From positions 1 to 64,000 of the forward strand of contig NW_020954617.1 in the NCBI RefSeq assembly GCF_900497805.2: a DNA stretch of 64,000 nucleotides, given 5' to 3'. The stretch comes from Vombatus ursinus (Eukaryota > Chordata > Mammalia > Diprotodontia > Vombatidae). The notes below the pieces were generated by a model, which was not told where the DNA came from, ran no database searches, and saw only the letters and a program-made list of their open reading frames with translations. Below, in pieces: positions 32,140 to 43,825 of the stretch (the first letter of the stretch is position 1; every line of letters begins with the position of its first letter). A program made the translations under genes and the position numbers.

Positions 32140-32400
32140 GTTGGGAGGTAGCAGAACCTGGAAAGACCTTAGGTTAAAAGGGCCAGGATCTCCCTCTGAA
32201 TCCTGGGCCATCTCCAGTTGTCCTGATCGATATCTGACCACTGGACCCAGATGGCTCTGGAGGAGAAAGTGAGGCTGATGACCTTGCACAGCCCTCCCTC
32301 ATTCAGATTAAAGTCAATTGCAAGGCATGTCATCATCTCCTTGATGTCATGGTCATCTTCCAGACAAAGGACAAACCAACCACAACACAACAACCTCCCG
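32140..32400 (-). repeat. Marsupial repeat family A, antisense
   Basis: 'ctgggccatctccagttgtc', 'aggagaaagtgaggctgatg', 'gcacagccctccctcattca', 'atgtcatggtcatcttcc' mirror the sense copy at 57766-57955. Confidence 0.8.
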
Positions 32401-33269
32401 TGCAGGCAAAGAACTGGAAAATCAAGTTAAGATTTTGGGGGAGATTTGGGGGGCAAGGACTCTCTCAGGAGACTTGTGAGACTACTGAATACATTTAACT
32501 TTCCTCTCAGTCTGCACTGTTCAGGCAATAACTCAAAATCCAGATCTTCTGTCTTGTTAGAGCCTGACTTGAGCTTTCTCAGGCATTTCAGCTGCAAGAG
32601 GATTGTTGGCCGTCTCTTCCTTTTCTTCTAAGAAACAAAATAATTGCAGAAATTACCTGCCATTGGGCAGTCAGCTCCCAGCTCTAACATTGGGCCAGGG
32701 CTGGAAACGTCTATTTCTCAGGACTCTGATTCTGTCATCTGTGCTTGGGGAAAGTAACACAAAGCCAAAGAGCTGAGCCAAATACCTGAGGTCTCATCTC
32801 CAGCTCACTTAAGAAAGCAATTGTTCTTGCTTCCATGTTCTCATAGCCACCATAGCTGCTGCTGTAGAGGGATGTTTTCTCAAAACTTTTCATTTGAGTC
32901 CCACTTGATCTTTATAATTTTATTACATTTATTTTTAATTTTTTAGTGTGTCATTCTTTCCATTTAATTTACTGTAGGCACTTGTTTATATCATATAATG
33001 ATATTTTATGATTATTAATTATAATTATTAATAGTAATTACTCATACTATTAATTAATAAGTGTTAGTACTAGTAATTAATAGTAATCATATTATTAATA
33101 GGTTATTGTGAGTGAAGTGTTTTCTAAGTCTTCAAGTGCTGTGTAAAGACAAATTCTGCTTCTTCTATCATGCAATTGAATCAGAAGCTACAGGAGGAAT
33201 TCTAAGAATACCTCTCTTTCTTTGTTTTGACATAAGGAAGCTGAACCGGGTTTCTGCCGTAAGATTAAG
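32401..33269. other. Unassigned
   Basis: No repeat recognised apart from an AT-only run of TTAATA units at 32995-33100. No coding signal. Confidence 0.35.
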
Positions 33270-33405
33270 CAGCTGTGTCTAAGAAGGAATACAGTGATGG
33301 ACTTGGAATCAGGAAGACTGGAGCTTTTGCTTTTGTTTCTTTGGCTATACGTGAGAAGGTTGGACAAGACTTTTAAGGTCCTTCCCAGCTCTAAAATTCT
33401 ATGTT
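33270..33405 (+). repeat. MIR-type SINE, internally deleted
   Basis: 'cttggaatcaggaagactgg' joined to 'aaggtccttcccagctctaa'. Confidence 0.65.
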
Positions 33406-34209
33406 CTTTTTTAAATGAATCGACTTGCCCCACTTTTTGATAGCTCTACTTGTTAATAAGATGTTTAAAAAATATTGAAATCCTATTTCAGTTTCTGCCC
33501 TTTACTCTTGATTCTTTCTTCTGGGGCCAAATAACACAAGTCTAATCCTTTTTGCCATGTGATTGCTCTTTAAATACTTGAAGACAGCTATCGGGTCTGT
33601 GCCTGAGTCTTCTCTTCTCCAGATTATCGACATCTTTAGTTCTTTCAAGTAATCTTCGTATATATACTGTGGCTTCCAGTCCCTTCTCCATCCTGGTCAC
33701 CTTCCTTGGGAGACACTCAAGCTTGTCAAATTTTGTTCCTAGATCGTGGCACCCAGAACTGAACACAATACTCTGACTAGCAAAGAGTTTAATAAGACTA
33801 TACCCCCCTATTTTCCTGGACACCATTTCTCTGCCAATGCAACGTAAGATCACCTAGCTTCCTGTGCTTCCTGGTCTAGCTATGCAAACCTCATCCTATC
33901 CTTTAGCAGTTGAGTCTTAGAACTCAATTGTGGGATTTTACATATGTCCTTCTTACATATCATCTCATTAGATCCAGTCCAACATTCTAGCTCATTGAGA
34001 AATCTTTAGGTGGAGATTCTAATATCAAACTTATTAGCTCTCCTTCCTACTTTATGTCATCTGAAAATATCACAAGCATACTATTTATGCTTTCATCTGT
34101 ATCATTAAAAAAAATTGGTGATCAACTCAGAGCCAAGGACAGATCTCAGTGACCAGAGACCTCTTGCCAGGATACTGCTATTAATACTCTTACTCATAAT
34201 AATAACTTA

Positions 34210-34443
34210 GGTTGTTTTGTTGTTCAGTTATTTCAGTCATGTCCAACTCTTCATGACCCCCTTTGGGTTTTTTTTTTTTTGGCGAAGATAGTAGAGTGGT
34301 GTGCCATTTCCTTCTCCAGTTCATTTTGCAGATGAGGAAACCAAGGCAAACAGGGTTAAGTGACTTGTCCAATGTCACACAGCTAGTTTGAACTCAGGAA
34401 GATGAGTTTTCCTGACTCCAGGCCCAACACGCTATCCACTGCA
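34210..34443 (-). repeat. CORE-SINE with RTE-like 3' end, antisense
   Basis: 'ttgttgttcagttatttcag', 'tgccatttccttctccagtt', 'caatgtcacacagctag', 'cgctatccactgcacca'. Confidence 0.9.
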
Positions 34444-34446
34444 CCA

Positions 34447-34625
34447 TTAGCAATTCATTAATAGCTAATACTGGTATGATATTTTAAGATTTACAAGGCT
34501 TCCTTCACAACAACCTTGTAAAGTAGGTGGTACAAGTATTATCATCTCTATTTTCTAAATGAGGAAACAGGATAAGAAGTCACTTAATTTGTCCATACCC
34601 AGAATCTAGTATCAGATCCTAAATA
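34447..34625 (-). repeat. MIR-type SINE, antisense, diverged
   Basis: 'gatttacaaggcttccttca', 'tcacaacaaccttgtaaagt', 'tattatcatctctattttc'. Confidence 0.65.
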
Positions 34626-34765
34626 AATCATTTTGTGGTTCTAATCATTAAAAAGATTCTAAATCTATTTTCTTCTGTACTGTCATCTAACTCACATCTG
34701 TCTACCTTTTCTATTACATTGTGGGGAATTTTGTCAATGCCTTGGTAAAAGTCAGAAAATTACTA

Positions 34766-35021
34766 ATTGAAGAAGTTTAGACTTGAGAACATGTGATCTG
34801 ATTCTTATGTAATGCTGTCATCCCCAAGCAGGCTTGATAGTCCACTCTGAAGGGCAGCCCTGTATGTGTTGAGAGATGTGACTCCCGATTGGCTGAGAGA
34901 ATTCAGAGAGAGAAATGGAAAAGGAGAGAGGGCAAGAGGAATTGTTGCCTCCCTGGTGGAACTGAGATTTCATTTGGATTTCAGACTCCTTAATTCTTGA
35001 ATGTTCTATCACCTAAACCAA
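34766..35021. other. Unassigned
   Basis: No coding or repeat match recognised. Confidence 0.3.
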
Positions 35022-35222
35022 GGGTTGGGAACCTGTGGCCTCAGGGCCACATGTGGCCCTCTAGGTCCTCAAGTGTGGCCCTTGACTTCATAGAACAAAC
35101 CTTCGTAGAACAATCCCCTTAAGAAAAGGATCTGTTCTGTAAAACTTGGACTCAGTCAGAAGGTCACACCCAAGGACCTAGAAGACTACATGTAGCCTTG
35201 AGGCCAAAGGTTCCCCTCATCT
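35022..35222. mobile_element. Palindromic hAT-like MITE
   Basis: Arms are imperfect reverse complements: left 'ggttgggaacctgtggcctc', 'gccacatgtggccctctagg'; right 'cctagaagactacatgtagc', 'cttgaggccaaaggttccc'. Same family as 16505 and 42488. Confidence 0.8.
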
Positions 35223-35344
35223 CCGAATCTAATCTATATGGTTTTCCCAATTACTATTGACCAGGAAAATTGACTTTTATCTTGCATCTCCCCAAAGAAC
35301 CATACCTTTAGCCTTTAAAATATTGATGTATGATAGATAATTTC

Positions 35345-35520
35345 AAGCCCAATGCCTTTTTTATTTTTTAAATTCAATTTTATTTCTTTTTCTGCTCCAA
35401 ATTCTCTCTTCTACAAATTTCCTCCCCCACACTGAGAAAGCAAGAAAAGCATAATAGACCCCCCACATTAGTCACATCTCTCTCCAAAACATGCCTCAAT
35501 CTGCATTCCAATACCTTTTA
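35345..35520 (-). repeat. L1 LINE 3' UTR, antisense, old
   Basis: 'aaattcaattttatttc', 'ttcctcccccacactgagaa', 'cccacattagtcacatctct', 'atgcctcaatctgcattcc'. Confidence 0.7.
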
Positions 35521-35711
35521 AGAGCTGAAAGGAGAGGAAGGCAGTAATGCTCTAGCTATGACTGTTTTCCTATTCTCTACTAAGGTGGAATTCCAGTCAT
35601 TTCAGATGTGTGGGGTGGGACATCTTAATATCTATCTACATGTCCATTCCTTAATCTGGTCACATGGGTTCTGTTACACCTAATTGTGTGCCAAGTTAAA
35701 TTCCATGGAAT

Positions 35712-35890
35712 TTAATAAGCATCTTTTAAGTGCCTACTATGAGCAAGGCACTGTGCAGGGCACTGGATATACAAGACAAAAAAATAGTGCCTGTCCTCAA
35801 CAAGTTTACATTCTAGTGGGGAAATATAATCTGCACATGGATAAGTGAATATAAAGTAGAATTCAAAATAATACAATGTATTTTTAAGAG
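35712..35890 (-). repeat. L2 LINE 3' end, antisense
   Basis: 'aataagcatcttttaagtgc', 'ctactatgagcaaggcactg', 'caacaagtttacattctagt'. Confidence 0.8.
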
Positions 35891-36194
35891 AGAACATGAA
35901 AAACTGGGGGATCTTAAGAGCTAGTGCCCAAGTTATGCTATAAAAGAAGCTACCAAACTTTACCATACCCAAGTGTACTAAAATCTCAGCATCTCCAAGA
36001 TAGTAGAGAAAGCTTGGGTGAAGTTCAGTGGTTTGTGTAAACTTGAAGAGCATAAGTTTTTTAAAGCTATTTTCAGACAGAAAAAGCACTGGCTTCTTGG
36101 GATCTAAACCATAGTGAGTAAAGTGGGTACTACAAACAGGTCATTCCTAAAATAAGATCAAAATGATAGTGTGGAAATTCTAAATACCAGCAGT
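35891..36194. other. Unassigned
   Basis: No coding or repeat match recognised. Confidence 0.3.
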
Positions 36195-36420
36195 CTCCAG
36201 GAACAGAATAAGAGAACTTCAGACCTGGAAAGGACCATCTACGTCCAACAGGAGCTGAGTGGCAATCTCCTCTACAACATCCATGGGCAAGAACTTGAGG
36301 GCCTCCAGTGATGGGAAACTCACTGCTTCCTGAGGAAGCGCATCATGCTTTTGGACTGCTCTAATTGTCAGGGAATTTTTCCTTATAACAAATCTAAATC
36401 TTTCTCTCTAACTCAAGATG
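36195..36420 (-). repeat. CR1/L3 LINE 3' end, antisense
   Basis: 'gacctggaaaggaccatcta', 'agggcctccagtgatgggaa', 'ggactgctctaattgtcagg', 'tttttccttataacaaatct'. Confidence 0.85.
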
Positions 36421-36424
36421 AAAG

Positions 36425-36595
36425 GATTTAGAGCTACTGAGTAGTTAAAGATCAGTTCGTCTAGACCTTTTATTATCTAGAGGACACTGAAGTCCAGAGA
36501 GGCTCAAGGTCACACAAGTATTAATTAGTAAAGACAGTCTTTGAACCTAGATCCTCTAATTTGAAATTCAGTGTTCCCTTCTCTGTACCACCCTA
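36425..36595 (-). repeat. MIR-type SINE, antisense
   Basis: 'gtccagagaggctcaaggtc', 'acacaagtattaattag', 'ctttgaacctagatcctc'. Confidence 0.65.
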
Positions 36596-36811
36596 CCTTT
36601 CCTTCAACCACTGTTGCTGTTTCTGCTTTCTGTACCTACACAGAATGAGTCTAATTCTTCTTCCGTGAGATACTCTTTCAGATATATGAGGATAATTGTC
36701 ATGTTCACCATCATTTCTTCTTGTCTCCAATTTACCTACCCCTATTTTCAACTGACATGGTTTTCAGGGCTTTAGGGTCCTGGGTCCATTAATTTTCATG
36801 GTGCCTAGCCA

Positions 36812-37250
36812 ATCTAATCCAATCCAATAAATATTTATTAAGTGCCTATTATGTGCTAGGCACTGTGCTAAGAACTTGTGATACAATTAATCAAAAGACA
36901 GACAGCTCTTGCCCTCGAGGAGCTTACATTCAAAAGGGGAGACCACACACGAAAAGGGCAGGAAAGCAGGAATGGGAATAGAGTAGGAGGATACCATGGG
37001 GTACCTCTTACAGGGGGCATTTTGTTCCCTGGAGCTAAAACCAGGTAGAGCAGCAGGTGCAGAATGGCGTGAGCCCAAAAGTGCAGTTTCCAACCTCTAT
37101 AAAAGAAGACATTGGGAGGACTTTGGTATTGCACTTTCCTGCCTTCCAATAAGAGGAGAGAGGTGGACAAGGGAGGTGGAGTCAGTAATGGCTTGAGTTA
37201 GCAGGATGGTGATGAGATTAGAGGTAATGAGTTTGCCACAATATTACAGA
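36812..37250 (-). repeat. L2 LINE 3' end with extended tail, antisense
   Basis: 'aataaatatttattaagtgc', 'ctattatgtgctaggcactg', 'cctcgaggagcttacattca', then an extended tail shared in outline with 44685 and 50645. Confidence 0.75.
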
Positions 37251-37569
37251 TGTGGTCTGACCAGAGTAGAATCCTAGAAGACTATGTATTTCTTTCATGA
37301 CACCATGTTTGTTAATGGACAATGTGCATTATTGCATAGATGACTGCCTTAATATGTATTCTCTTACAATGACCTCAGAGGAAAGTGTCTACGTTTGATA
37401 GGATTCAGATATCAACTCATTTTTACAAAAAGTGGTGAGACTATATAATTTCTTCTCCAGTGCACTAGAATAAGTGGTATAATTTTGATGGGACTGTTAC
37501 AGGACTATACAGGCTAATATCAAATTAATCTACTGGGGAAAGATGTCCTTATGCAGCAATACTTTTATC
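37251..37569. other. Unassigned
   Basis: No coding or repeat match recognised. Confidence 0.3.
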
Positions 37570-38115
37570 AGCAGATATGCAGTTGGAATTTAGAATCAGG
37601 AAAACCTATGTTTGAATTTTTTCCTCAGATACTTTTTAGCTGTATGTGACTAAGCAAGTCACTTAACCTCTCCGACCCTCAGTTACCTCATCTGTAAAAT
37701 GAGAGTTTCTGGAAGAGTGTGTTATATACTTTTGAGGGGATATTTTATACCAATTATACCTGTTTCTAAAAGCAAATTGTGACAAATGATAATCACGGGG
37801 GGAGGAGCCTACTAGTGGGGTGCTGTGAACGATAACACTAGAAAGTCCCCTTTTCCTGACTTAGAGCTAGCTCTAGAACCCAGAGGGAGAGGACAAATAA
37901 CCAGCTGAACTCTAATCCAACCTGCCAATGGGAGCAGAGATTGGTAGAGAGGCTCCAGAGCCTCTGCTATGTGAGGAAGCGGCAGTGAAATTTTTTAAAA
38001 AATGACTATCTCTTCTGCTTTAATTTTATATAGTGCTACATACACCCTGGTGCTTAAAAATGAGGCAATTGGACTAGATGGAACTAAGGCCCCTTCTAGC
38101 TCTAAATCACTATGT
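37570..38115 (+). repeat. MIR-type SINE split by a 355-bp insert
   Basis: The left part (37570-37703) ends in 'catctgtaaaatgag'. The right part (38063-38115) starts 'gcaattggactagatgg' and ends 'ccttctagctctaaatcac'. Both join points carry AAAATGAG. The insert has no recognised family. Confidence 0.65.
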
Positions 38116-38589
38116 TGCTCTGTCTTTTTAAGCTAGGTTATGGGAATTGAGGGGAGCTCAGGAAATCAGAGTCAGCAGAAGAGTCAGATCTTTGACTTTT
38201 ATTTTGATGGATTAAAATTACATGATCGTCCTGTGGGGTTCTGATTATATGCTCCACTGAGTTGGTTAGCTATCTTTTCATAGATTCTAAAAATATGCCA
38301 AAATTAATATTCTTGATAGTATTTTTGCAGGCTGTAACATGGCATTATTGCTTTCTCTTTAGCAAGCATGTGATTTTAAACATTATTCTCCTAGGAATAA
38401 AGGATGTTTTGAAAGAATAGCTTGGATGTGGTCATTTTCATTTGGGTTTATATTTAAGTATTTCATACTCACCAAATGCATCCAGTTTTATCTCTTTGAA
38501 TCTTATTGGGGGGATAAAGAATTCCTTGGAATATTTTACCACGGAATTTCTTGAAATACAGCTTTATCTTTTTCTTTGATTCTTTCAAA
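38116..38589. other. Unassigned
   Basis: No coding or repeat match recognised. Confidence 0.3.
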
Positions 38590-38735
38590 AGTCAAAGAGA
38601 GTGGTGAAATGGAAAGAGCAATGGTTTAGGGATCAAAAGACCTAGATTCTAGACATGCATTTGCCACTAATTCACTGGATAATCTTAGCCCAGGCATTTG
38701 ACTTTTCTACGCTGAAGTTTTCTCATTTGTGAAAG
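38590..38735 (+). repeat. MIR-type SINE
   Basis: 'gtggtgaaatggaaagagca', 'gacctagattctagacat', 'gaagttttctcatttgtgaa'. Confidence 0.7.
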
Positions 38736-38800
38736 GAGGAGTTTCTTTTCTTTTCTTCTCCTCTCTTTTCTTTTCTTTCCACTCCTTTTCTTTTTCCCCC
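38736..38800. repeat. (TTTTC)n simple repeat
   Basis: Pyrimidine-only tract of TTTTC and CTCTT units. Confidence 0.85.
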
Positions 38801-38909
38801 CTTTCATGCAAGGTACATGTTACTTTGATTCTCTGTAATGTCCACAGTAAATTACTTTATTGTGTTACTCCAATTAAGTGCTTGCTTAATCTTTAGAGAT
38901 TTCTTTTTT

Positions 38910-39740
38910 CCTGCTTTTACATTTTAAAAATTAACTTGTCTTCTCCACTCTTCTAATTGAGCAAGTAAAAAATGCAAATCTGAAAAATAAGCCCTCAGTA
39001 CATAGCTGCATAGTCTAGCAAAACAAATCCCCACATTAGTCTGAAAATGCATATCTTTCTGCATTTTCAGTTCGTCATCTCTCTATAAGAAGGCCCACTG
39101 GCATATGTTCTAGAGCGGCTAGGTGGTGCAGTGGATAGAGTACCGGCCCTTGAGTCAGGAGGACCTAAGTTCAAATGTGGCCTCAGACACCTAACACTTA
39201 CTAGCTGTGTGACTCAGGGCAAGTCACTTAACCTCATGCCTAGCAAAAAAACAAAAAAAGAAGGCCCTGTTGTGTGCTCCATTTTCATCCTTGTGGACCT
39301 GTGGCTTATCATTGCTCAGAGTTCTGAAGTCTTTTGAAGTTGTTTTTCTCTATTCTCTTGCTATCATTGTATAAATTGTTCTCCTAGTTACTCTCACTTT
39401 CTCTCCATTGGTTCAGAGGTCTCCCTAGTTTCCTCAGAAATTGTCCATTTCATGATTTCTTATATCTTATTACTACAATTTATTTAGCCACTCCATAATA
39501 AGAAGGCAATGCTTTATTTTTCCTATTTTTCACTACCATAAAAAGAGGTGCTATAAATGTTTTTACATATGTAGATCCTTTTCCTTTTTCTTCAGTTTCT
39601 TTGGGGTACAGATGTAGTAAGGGCATAGCTGGGTCAAAGTTTGGTAACTTTCTGTGCATAGTTCCAAATTGCTTTCCAGAAGTCTTGACCCATTCACAGC
39701 TCTATCAACGGTGCATTAGTGTACCTGTTTTCTCAGAGCT
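38910..39740 (-). mobile_element. Old L1 LINE 3' end, antisense, split by a SINE
   Basis: 'ccccacattagtctgaaaat', 'gaagttgtttttctctattc', 'tataaattgttctcctagtt', 'gtgcatagttccaaattgct', 'ttcacagctctatcaacggt'. Confidence 0.85.
39098..39257 (+). mobile_element. Marsupial tRNA-like SINE inserted in L1
   Basis: SINE head 'agcggctaggtggtgcagtg' at 39114, with a short A-rich tail. The duplication AAGAAGGCCC is at 39088-39097 and again just after the tail, so 16 bases left of the normal SINE head also belong to the insert. Confidence 0.85.
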
Positions 39741-40055
39741 CCAAAAGGAAGAGCTTTAATATTTTACATAAACTCCCCGGTCTCTCATTAGTTACTTTAA
39801 GGTATATCTATATAACTAAATATGATTAAATATAACACAAAGAAAAAGAGACCTTTTCAAAGAACCTTATTCCTGCATATTTACCAGGTGAGGAAATGTG
39901 TTTATTTTTTGGAACTGTGCTATAACTACCCCAAAATGAACGTATTTTTCATATTATAACTGTATCTCTACCTCCTTCACCTCCAGATCTTTGACTAGTG
40001 TAAATATTCTTTTAGTAGAGTTTGTATACAAGTACAAAATAGTTAATGATGCAAA
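39741..40055. other. Unassigned
   Basis: AT-rich; no match recognised. Confidence 0.3.
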
Positions 40056-40129
40056 TATAGTGTGTCCCAAAGGTCTTTTTAGCTATTAAAGCTTAAAACT
40101 GTACTAAGACCTTTGGGACACCTTGTATA
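40056..40129. mobile_element. Miniature mariner-type foldback element
   Basis: Arms GTGTCCCAAAGGTCTT and, reversed at the right end, GTGTCCCAAAGGTCTTAG around a centre of TTAAAGCTTAA. TA dinucleotides border both ends, as for Tc1/mariner target sites. Similar in size and plan to primate MADE1. Confidence 0.8.
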
Positions 40130-42487
40130 TCACTCTAAAAACTCTTCATTAGTCTTAATTGCTGCATTGATTCCACTCATATTTATTGTAATTTACTACT
40201 TTCCTATACTACTAGTAATAATATCCTCTCCTCTCTTCTGTTCTGCTTATCACAAGGCTAAGATAACACAAACGTGGGTGCCGTGTGTCTTGTAAGATTT
40301 TGTCCATACCCCATTTGGATGTCCTTGGGTGCTGAGGGACTCACAAAAGAGATTTCTACCTCAGACAACCTGGCTTCATACCTGAAGGTGAGGGGGTGCG
40401 TGACTTTTGCCGAGGTGCCTAATCTCTGTGGGAAGAGTACCATGTGATCTGAGAATTTCTGTAGGGACAAAAGTTTCTTTTTGAGAAAGGAAGCTTAATA
40501 ATTTTCTTTTCATTTTAAAGTTAGTCAATGACTAAGGGCAGCCTATATGTTTGTGGGTCCAGATTAGAGGGCCCCCTTAATGGGAATAGGAGGGTAAATG
40601 AATTCTAGTCTCACCTGAATCCACTGCTCATTTAGTGGTAGCATTTGGTCTCTATCTAATTTTTCTTTTTCTGTTCATCTTTCTTTGCTTTGTTATTCTG
40701 GAGTTGGGAAAGACTCTTTGCAAGCAACAAGACTTTGTAAAAATGATATTTGTATTAATTGTTTTTACCATTATACATTTGGAAGTATGAAAAAATATTA
40801 ATTATTGGATTTGATTAACAACTGTGCCACATAAACTTTTCCCCATACTTTTCCTAATACGGTATAAAGCACTGAAGAGGGCATCAAAAAGGAAGTGTAG
40901 AACTGCCCTAATTCACTAAGCAGCCCTAAGATTTGGGATTATGGAATTTGCCAAATACACCCTAATAAATTTGCTGGAGTTAACAAATATCAAACTGAAG
41001 AACAAAAGATGGGATGATTGAGTAAATCAATTGCTATCCCACTCCACTTGAAGCAAATGATAAGATATACAATCAATCATTCTTAATCATAGCTTTTAGA
41101 TTAAGTATAAAAAGTCTTTGAAACCAGTAGATGAAGTGAAATATTGTCAGACAAGAAGTTGGTTTTAATGGGCTGAGGGATTTCATCATACCCTCCAGGT
41201 CTTAAGAAGAAGCATCTGGTTGGTTGAATTTGGAAATTCCATAATTGTCAATCTAGGAGAGTGTTCCAGCAGACCCCTGAAGAAGAACCAGAGGATGGGG
41301 GTGGTGGGGGAAAGAGAAGCTTCAGCTTCAATCTTGGCTCAGGTCTTCTTCCCTCCCTCCACTTTGAGATGAGGACTTTGTGAGCTAAGAAAAGTCTTCA
41401 GTATGTTGGACTTCCTATTCTTTTATCAGTGTCTTAGGGACATTCCTGGATCAGCTAATGACAATGTCTTCATTGGGAGACAAGGGCAGAATATACATGG
41501 ATTCACAGCTCTCTGAGTAATCCAACAAAGAGACTACCCCATTCGAAAGAGGATTTCTTAAACACCTCACGAATGAACTTCCAGGAACCAGGATCTATGA
41601 GTTAGTTACTGCTTTGCCACATGTGCTCTCTAAGCTTGAGTCCACTTTCCCCTTGACTCTGTATGTATTTATGGGTGAGTGTATCACAGAATTTTGGGAG
41701 GATGTTTTGTTTTTTATTGTATCATCTTGACCAATACCGTTTTATAAAAGCTACCTAAGTCTGGCTGACTAAAATGATTCTCAACTGATAATCTTGGGGA
41801 TAAAGTACACTAGTGGAGCCTTGAGTTGGTGGCATTAAAGAATCCTTCTTGATGCTTCAGGGGTGTACCTAGCATCTCCCTGAGGGAAAGATGTAGCCTT
41901 TCTCTAGGACCCAAGACTTACCTATGAGAGTGGGAGCTGGGATAAGGATCCTGAAAGCTTATATAGGTCACATGGGATTTTTACAAAGATTGAGAAAGTT
42001 ACGTACTATCATGTTATGTACTTCATTTGATCAAAACAGAACTAGATGTGGACTGAGAAATACCAGCCTAATTAAAAGTGGTTCTCTCTTGTGTATAGGA
42101 AGTACAGACTTCAGACCATTTTTGAAATTAACACAATGGAGTCTCAGATACTATTCATTTGTATCTTAATTTGAGGAAGTATTGTTTATGCCAGTAACTT
42201 AAAATCTATTGGGAAGCCATGTATAAGTCAAGCCCCAGGATTTTTTAAATAACTGTAATTAGCAAAATAGAGCTTTGATGAAATTATGATTAGTAAGAAT
42301 TGAACAGAAAATTGAAATTTAATTTCTTTAATCAAGGTTTTGTATTTCTAGAGATTTTGCTCTATATCCTTCCTTAAATACATGTGCAAATATTAGTAAT
42401 TACTGATTAGTTATATCTATAACTTAGTATTTTAATAAAGAGTTTATTTTTGCAGTAAAGACTTAATTGATTAATTCACATATTGTT
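40130..42487. other. 2.3 kb unassigned, possible LTR-like segment
   Basis: No exon recognised. Around 41600-41930 'gttttataaaagctacctaa' and the sequence after it recall an LTR promoter and U5, but no ends could be fixed. Any such element would be a fossil. Confidence 0.25.
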
Positions 42488-42690
42488 CCTCACAGGGGTA
42501 CAGAACCTTCAGCCTTGAGGCCACATGTGGCCTTCTAGGTCCTTGGGTGTAGCCTTTTGACTGAGTCTAAGTTTTACAGAACGTATCTTTTTTTTAAGGG
42601 GATTTGTTCTGTGAAGTTTGGATTCAGTCAAAGGGCGGTACTTGAGGACTTAGAGGGTCACATATGGCGTCGAGGCTGCAGTTGATCTCA
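42488..42690. mobile_element. Palindromic hAT-like MITE
   Basis: Left arm 'cttgaggccacatgtggcct', 'tctaggtccttgggtgtagc'; right arm 'tacttgaggacttagagggt', 'cacatatggcgtcgaggctg'. Third member of the family at 16505 and 35022. Confidence 0.78.
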
Positions 42691-42844
42691 GTTATCTATT
42701 CCTGAGGAAATCCTAGCTGGTGGATCAAAACAGTCAAAACCAGGGTAACTTCCTGAATTGGGGACCTGAAGCCTATGAGGCACTATAAGTCATAGACATA
42801 AGATTAGCCACGTAAAACCCCAGACTATAAAATGATGAAACAGG

Positions 42845-42965
42845 GCATTATGTGACCTTGGGCAAGTCATAGCCTTTCTGAACTTCATTTTATTCATATG
42901 TAATATAAGAATGTTGGACTAATCCTCTCTAAAATTCTTTCTAACCCTAACATTCTATGAATACT
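42845..42965 (+). repeat. MIR-type SINE 3' half
   Basis: 'gtgaccttgggcaagtcata', 'tgttggactaatcctctcta', 'ttctttctaaccctaacatt'. Confidence 0.75.
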
Positions 42966-43079
42966 TTGAGTAGTGTTTGGAATTCCATTTTATCCATTCC
43001 TTTGGCAAGAAAAAGCTTTATTTAAGTAAAAAGAAACTTTTTAGGAGAGGGAAAACCCCATGAACTGCGGCTTTAAATT

Positions 43080-43470
43080 GATTCTGCCTTCTGACAGGTG
43101 GCCATTCCATTAGCAACTAACGATGAGTGTGTTAATTGCTTCTGCAGAGGAAAAGCTAAGGGTGCTTAAGAGTTCAACAGCTTTTTAGCAGCCACCCTGA
43201 AGACTGCCTTGGAAAAAGGTGATTAGTGTTATTATGAACTGCAAATTGCAGCATGTGGTATCAACGCATTATTTATTACAAATGAAAAAAATATGCGGTG
43301 TAGCTAAATATGTCCAATTTATTTATAAGCATGGCAAAACTCCAGTTCTAGTAGAAAAATTAATGCTAAAACCAGAGAAATCAGGTTTGAAAAATATGTT
43401 TTTAGGCACTCTGTTTCGTTTCTTTCACAAGATGCTAATGTTTGGTCATTAATCCGACTGACTTAAAAAT
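43080..43470. other. Complex non-repeat block, candidate conserved non-coding DNA
   Basis: High-complexity sequence with 'taatt' cores ('gtgttaattgcttctgcag') and no repeat signature. The overlapping 77-residue frame has no known similarity. Regulatory role is a guess. Confidence 0.3.
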
Positions 43471-43514
43471 TTATCTAGAAATAATTCCACCAGTTCTCTT
43501 AGGATGTAATTTTA

Positions 43515-43800
43515 TCGGTTTTTTTAATTTTAAAAAGTTTTATTATTACTTTTTTTTTTCACTGCAGTAGTTTGCCCAAAACCTCATTCTTTGTACAAAG
43601 GATAGATAACATTGAGACAAAACCAAGTGACACAATGATTACATCCGAAATTTTTAGATCATATTCCACATCTGTGTTCTAGTTCCAATCTCTCTACTGT
43701 GAGAAGAAAGGTGTGATATCAGTTTTTAGAGTTTTTTTTAATCTTGTTTTCTTTTTCTTGAATTCTTCAAGCTAATTTTTTCTCGTCTCAAGTTTAAAAA
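43515..43800 (-). repeat. Old L1 LINE 3' UTR, antisense
   Basis: 'tttgtacaaaggatagataa', 'gtgacacaatgattacatcc', 'attccacatctgtgttctag'. Confidence 0.55.
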
Positions 43801-43825
43801 ACATTATTCTCTCAGTTCTTTAAGC

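Larger units (their letters stand above)
33490..34765 (-). mobile_element. CR1/L3 LINE, antisense, end of ORF2 and 3' UTR
   Basis: On the minus strand KVTRMEKGLEATVYIRRLLE and DNLEKRRLRH are the CR1 ORF2 C-terminus (compare the family's RMVKGLE...SLEKRRLRGDLI). The plus strand then shows 'ccagaactgaacacaatact' and 'tatgctttcatctgtatcat'. Similarity resumes at about 34680-34765, right of two SINEs. Frames are degraded. Confidence 0.85.
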
